DNA from: Erinaceus europaeus
Lineage: Eukaryota > Chordata > Mammalia > Eulipotyphla > Erinaceidae
DNA length: 64,000 nucleotides
Direction of reading: 5' to 3'
NCBI RefSeq assembly: GCF_950295315.1
Contig: NC_080171.1
Location: forward strand, 92,365,516-92,429,515
The notes under the pieces are model-generated. The model was given only the letters and a program-made list of their open reading frames with translations. It was not told where the DNA came from and searched no databases. This document shows positions 61,575 through 64,000 of the stretch, piece by piece. A program made the translations under genes and the position numbers. Every line of letters begins with the position of its first letter. Within the stretch, counting starts at the first letter, position 1.

Positions 61575-62060
61575 CTTTTATTATTGTTCTTTTTATTGCC
61601 ACCAGCGTTATCACTGGGGCCAGCACTACAGATCCATCACTCCCAGAGGTCATTTTTCCCTTTTCTCTCTTTCTTTTTTCCAGTTTATTTGACACGACAG
61701 AGAGAAATTGAGAAGGGACGGAAAGCAGAAAGGGAAAGAGGGGTCAGACACTGCACAAAGCACAAGGACCGGCATAAAGATTCCTGTTGGAGTCCCCAGC
61801 TCCCTACCTGCAGGGGGGTCCGCTTCACAGGTGGTGGAGCATTTCTGCAGATGTCTATCTTTCTCTCCTCCTCTCTGTCTTCCCCTCTTCTCTCCAATTC
61901 TCTCTGTCCTATCCTACAACAATGACATCAATGACAAGAATAATAATAACCACAATAACAATGTGCAAGGGCAACAAAAGGGGAAAAAAAAGCCTCCAGA
62001 AGCAGTGGATTCGTGGTGCCTGCACTATGAATCTATTGCTCCTGGAGCCATTCCCCCAAC
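61575..62060. repeat. Composite of reverse and forward type A SINEs
   Basis: 61575-61745 is a reverse long-tail copy. 61746-62010 is a forward copy lacking its first bases, with B-box-like GTTGGAGTCCCC. 62011-62060 is again reverse tail. The tail-to-tail join makes a near-perfect hairpin at about 61991-62050. Confidence 0.75.
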
Positions 62061-62398
62061 CACCAAAAAAAAAAAAAAATTCTGTCCCTTTCTCTCTCTT
62101 TCCTCTCTTCTTCTTGTACAATTATGACGCAAATGCTCCTTTTAATATTATCCCATAATTATCTTCATTTGTTTTTGTTCTTTGTTATTTTTCTTATTGT
62201 TTCTTCTGCCCTACCCTCCAACTTACCACTTAGAGTTTTAACTTCTGTTTTTCTGCTGGCCATTTCTTCAGTCATGATATTCTTTACCATTCTTATTTCT
62301 ATTATGAATCCTCTCATACTTTCTGTGATTATTGGATTTTCCTTCTATTGAACTATTTCCGTGAGCATCCTTAAGATCATTGCTTTGATGTTTTCTTT

Positions 62399-62670
62399 TT
62401 ATTTATTTATTTTATTTATTTATTCCCTTTTTGTTGCCCTTGTTGTTTTATTGTTGTTGTTGTCGTCGTTGTTGGATAGCACAGAGAGAAATGGAGAGAG
62501 GAGGGGAAGACAGAGAGGAGGAGAGAAAGATAGACACCTGCAGACCTACTTCACCGCCTGTGAAGGGACTCCCCTGCAGGTGGGGAGCCGGGGTTCGAAC
62601 CGGGATCCTTATGCCGGTCCTTGTGCTTTGTGCCACCTGCGCTTAACCCGCTGTGCTACAGCCCGACTCC
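62399..62670 (-). mobile_element. SINE type A, short tail, reverse, full length
   Basis: The reverse complement starts GGGAGTCGGGCTGTAGCACA, B box GGTTCGAACCCC. Flanks CTTTGATGTTTTCTTT (62383-62398) and CTTTGACGTCTTCTTT (62671-62686) are a target duplication within the HAL1-like element. Confidence 0.92.
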
Positions 62671-63403
62671 CTTTGACGTCTTCTTTAGGTATTAGATAGC
62701 TATGCTGGATTTGGGGTTTTCTTCAAGTTGCTATCTTGGTTCATCAGTGTGGGTCACTTCCTCTGAGACTTCATGAAGACCTGGATCAGGGGTCTGTACT
62801 TGAGCAGGCCTATGAAGTGAGCAAAAATTCTCAGGCACAAGTGCTTGACAGAGGCTATAGCACTAAGGTCAACCTAGATAGCAATCAACAAAGGGTTCAA
62901 TGTTCCAAACACTTAGCAGTCACTAGGTTTCTGTGGGGTTCAGGTCTGAAAGGAGATCGGGGTCTTAGTCCAGGTAATGACAACTTTTACACCTTGGGGC
63001 TGGCAGAGAATAGAGTCTGGTAGAATGTTAGCTGGCAAGGGAGCAGAGCAATCAGTCAGGTCTCCTTACTGACTGGGTACACCTTGGGAGGTCTGCAGGC
63101 CACTTGTTGACTATAAGGGTACTGGTTGCTTACTAGCAGTCGGGTGTGGGCTGATAAGTGCATGGTCTGTTTTTTTTCGGCCAGGAGTTAGCCATCTTGG
63201 TAAATATCTCTGAGTTTCCAACTAAATCTTCTGCTAGCTAAGGGTGGAATATTCCTGGATCTGTCCCTAGGGTCTGTTAGATTCTAATATCGCCTCTATT
63301 ATTCCACCTCTCAGCATAGCTGTGGTAGTCCTCAGGAGATTTGATGTCAGGACCTCCTACTTGTTCACAGCTTCCAGTTTCTTGTTTTCTATTGTAAGCA
63401 AAA

Positions 63404-63423
63404 ATAATAATAATAATAATAAT
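63404..63423 (+). repeat. (AAT)n microsatellite
   Basis: About seven AAT units within the presumed HAL1 leader. Confidence 0.9.
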
Positions 63424-63700
63424 ACAAAGATTAGGTCACTGGTTACTCAGCACAGATCAAAGTCTGTACCACATAGATCCCTGCCCAGTCATGGTCTACC
63501 TTCACACACTTTTCTTCTTGGGGAAGAATATTTCCTCATGTTCTTGTACCTGAAGACCTCTTGTCTGTTGCTGTGGAAGATTGCCTGTGTTTCATGTCCA
63601 TTTCTATATGGGTCAGTCAATGAACTATAGCCCTGCTTTACTTGAGGTACGAGGAAAATACAGGTCCTTCTCATGTAACTTTGCCCCTCCCTCTGACATT

Positions 63701-64000
63701 TTTTAAAACAAGATGTTCCTTCAGAAAACCAGTATTGCAAGCTTAAAAAAAGAGAAACTATAAGAGTCTAATTGATCTGGATATTATAAGGAAGAAAAGA
63801 AAATGAGAAAAGAGATCCAATTATATCTGAGTGGGTTCCTTTGCCACGGTTTGTCAGAAAGGAAAATACAGAAAGTAGAGAACTCATCTCAGATACTAGA
63901 TTTAGCTATGAGAGGAGATAAGCTGAACTTTCTCAGTTGTTCTGTTATAGACTAAAACAGTGTCAGCTAAGAATGTTAGTATATCACAGGAACTTCCCTG
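63701..64000. other. Intergenic end of window, nothing recognised
   Basis: AT-rich sequence with no repeat or exon similarity seen. Confidence 0.45.

Larger units (their letters stand above)
61280..63700 (-). mobile_element. Probable HAL1/L1 ORF1-type element, reverse, split by SINEs
   Basis: On the - strand from about 63700: a leader starting GAGGGAGGGGCAAAGTTACA and containing CCAAGATGGCTAACTCCTGG (62.7-63.7 kb), an ORF1-like N-terminal part (about 62400-62100), a C-terminal-domain part at about 61580-61490 reading in broken frames like LSADLSIAILKTRKDGIDIF, and AAGAAATACTACAGGGACCT near 61390. No ORF2. The long leader would make this near full length. Confidence 0.5.

Noticed and set aside
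62695..63700. LTR of an endogenous retrovirus
   Set aside because: No TG...CA ends, no paired copy, no primer-binding site and no gag/pol similarity seen; the ORF1-type sequence next to it favours a HAL1 leader.

Overview
The window is a repeat-dense mammalian nuclear locus, very probably from a hedgehog (Erinaceidae). Three observations point there: dozens of tRNA-derived SINE copies of a few related families, L1 tails of two distinct kinds, and a fragment of a non-L1 non-LTR retrotransposon whose C-terminal zinc-knuckle coding region fits the Vingi clade, a clade described from hedgehog. The gene order also fits the placental-mammal arrangement CNTRL - RAB14 - (GSN), recalled from general knowledge and not computed.

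Left part (1-7460): the last four exons of CNTRL (centriolin) on the + strand, ending with poly(A) signals near 7430. Centre (about 11265-37500): the whole RAB14 gene on the - strand, converging on CNTRL. Its seven coding exons sum to exactly 648 nt (215 codons plus stop), with every splice phase consistent. A non-coding first exon lies in a CpG island at about 36690-37770. Right part (37.8-64 kb): no exon could be recognised; this appears to be intergenic sequence made largely of repeats and low-complexity tracts.

Repeats. I use working labels. SINE type A starts near GGGAGTCGGGCGGTAGCGC and has a CAACAA-rich tail; a long form carries an extra 3' segment bounded by GCCTCCAGG and CCTGGAGGC. 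Type B starts near GGGGCTGGGCGGTGGCGCAC and ends near CTATCCAATAAATAAAGATA. Type C contains ATAGCATAATGGTTATGC. Type D starts near GGGAGGTGGTGCAGTGGATA and ends in (AATA)n. All carry a GGTTCRA-type B box of the pol III promoter. L1 tails are 'type 1' (ends near GGAGTTGTACCCCT...TATAAATAAA) or 'type 2' (ends near CTATAAACCA...CCCCAATAAA). The most interesting items are a target-site-flanked, apparently full-length L1 derivative with ORF1 but no ORF2 and a type 1 tail (15834-17632), a Vingi-like 3' end whose stop codon runs straight into its simple-repeat tail (40615-40913), and a 23-bp insertion carrying only that same terminus just past the CNTRL poly(A) signals (7479-7501).

Nothing bacterial, no CRISPR array, no rRNA and no intact tRNA gene was seen. 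The two host genes act in membrane traffic (RAB14) and at the centrosome (CNTRL); their proximity is chromosomal, not operonic.
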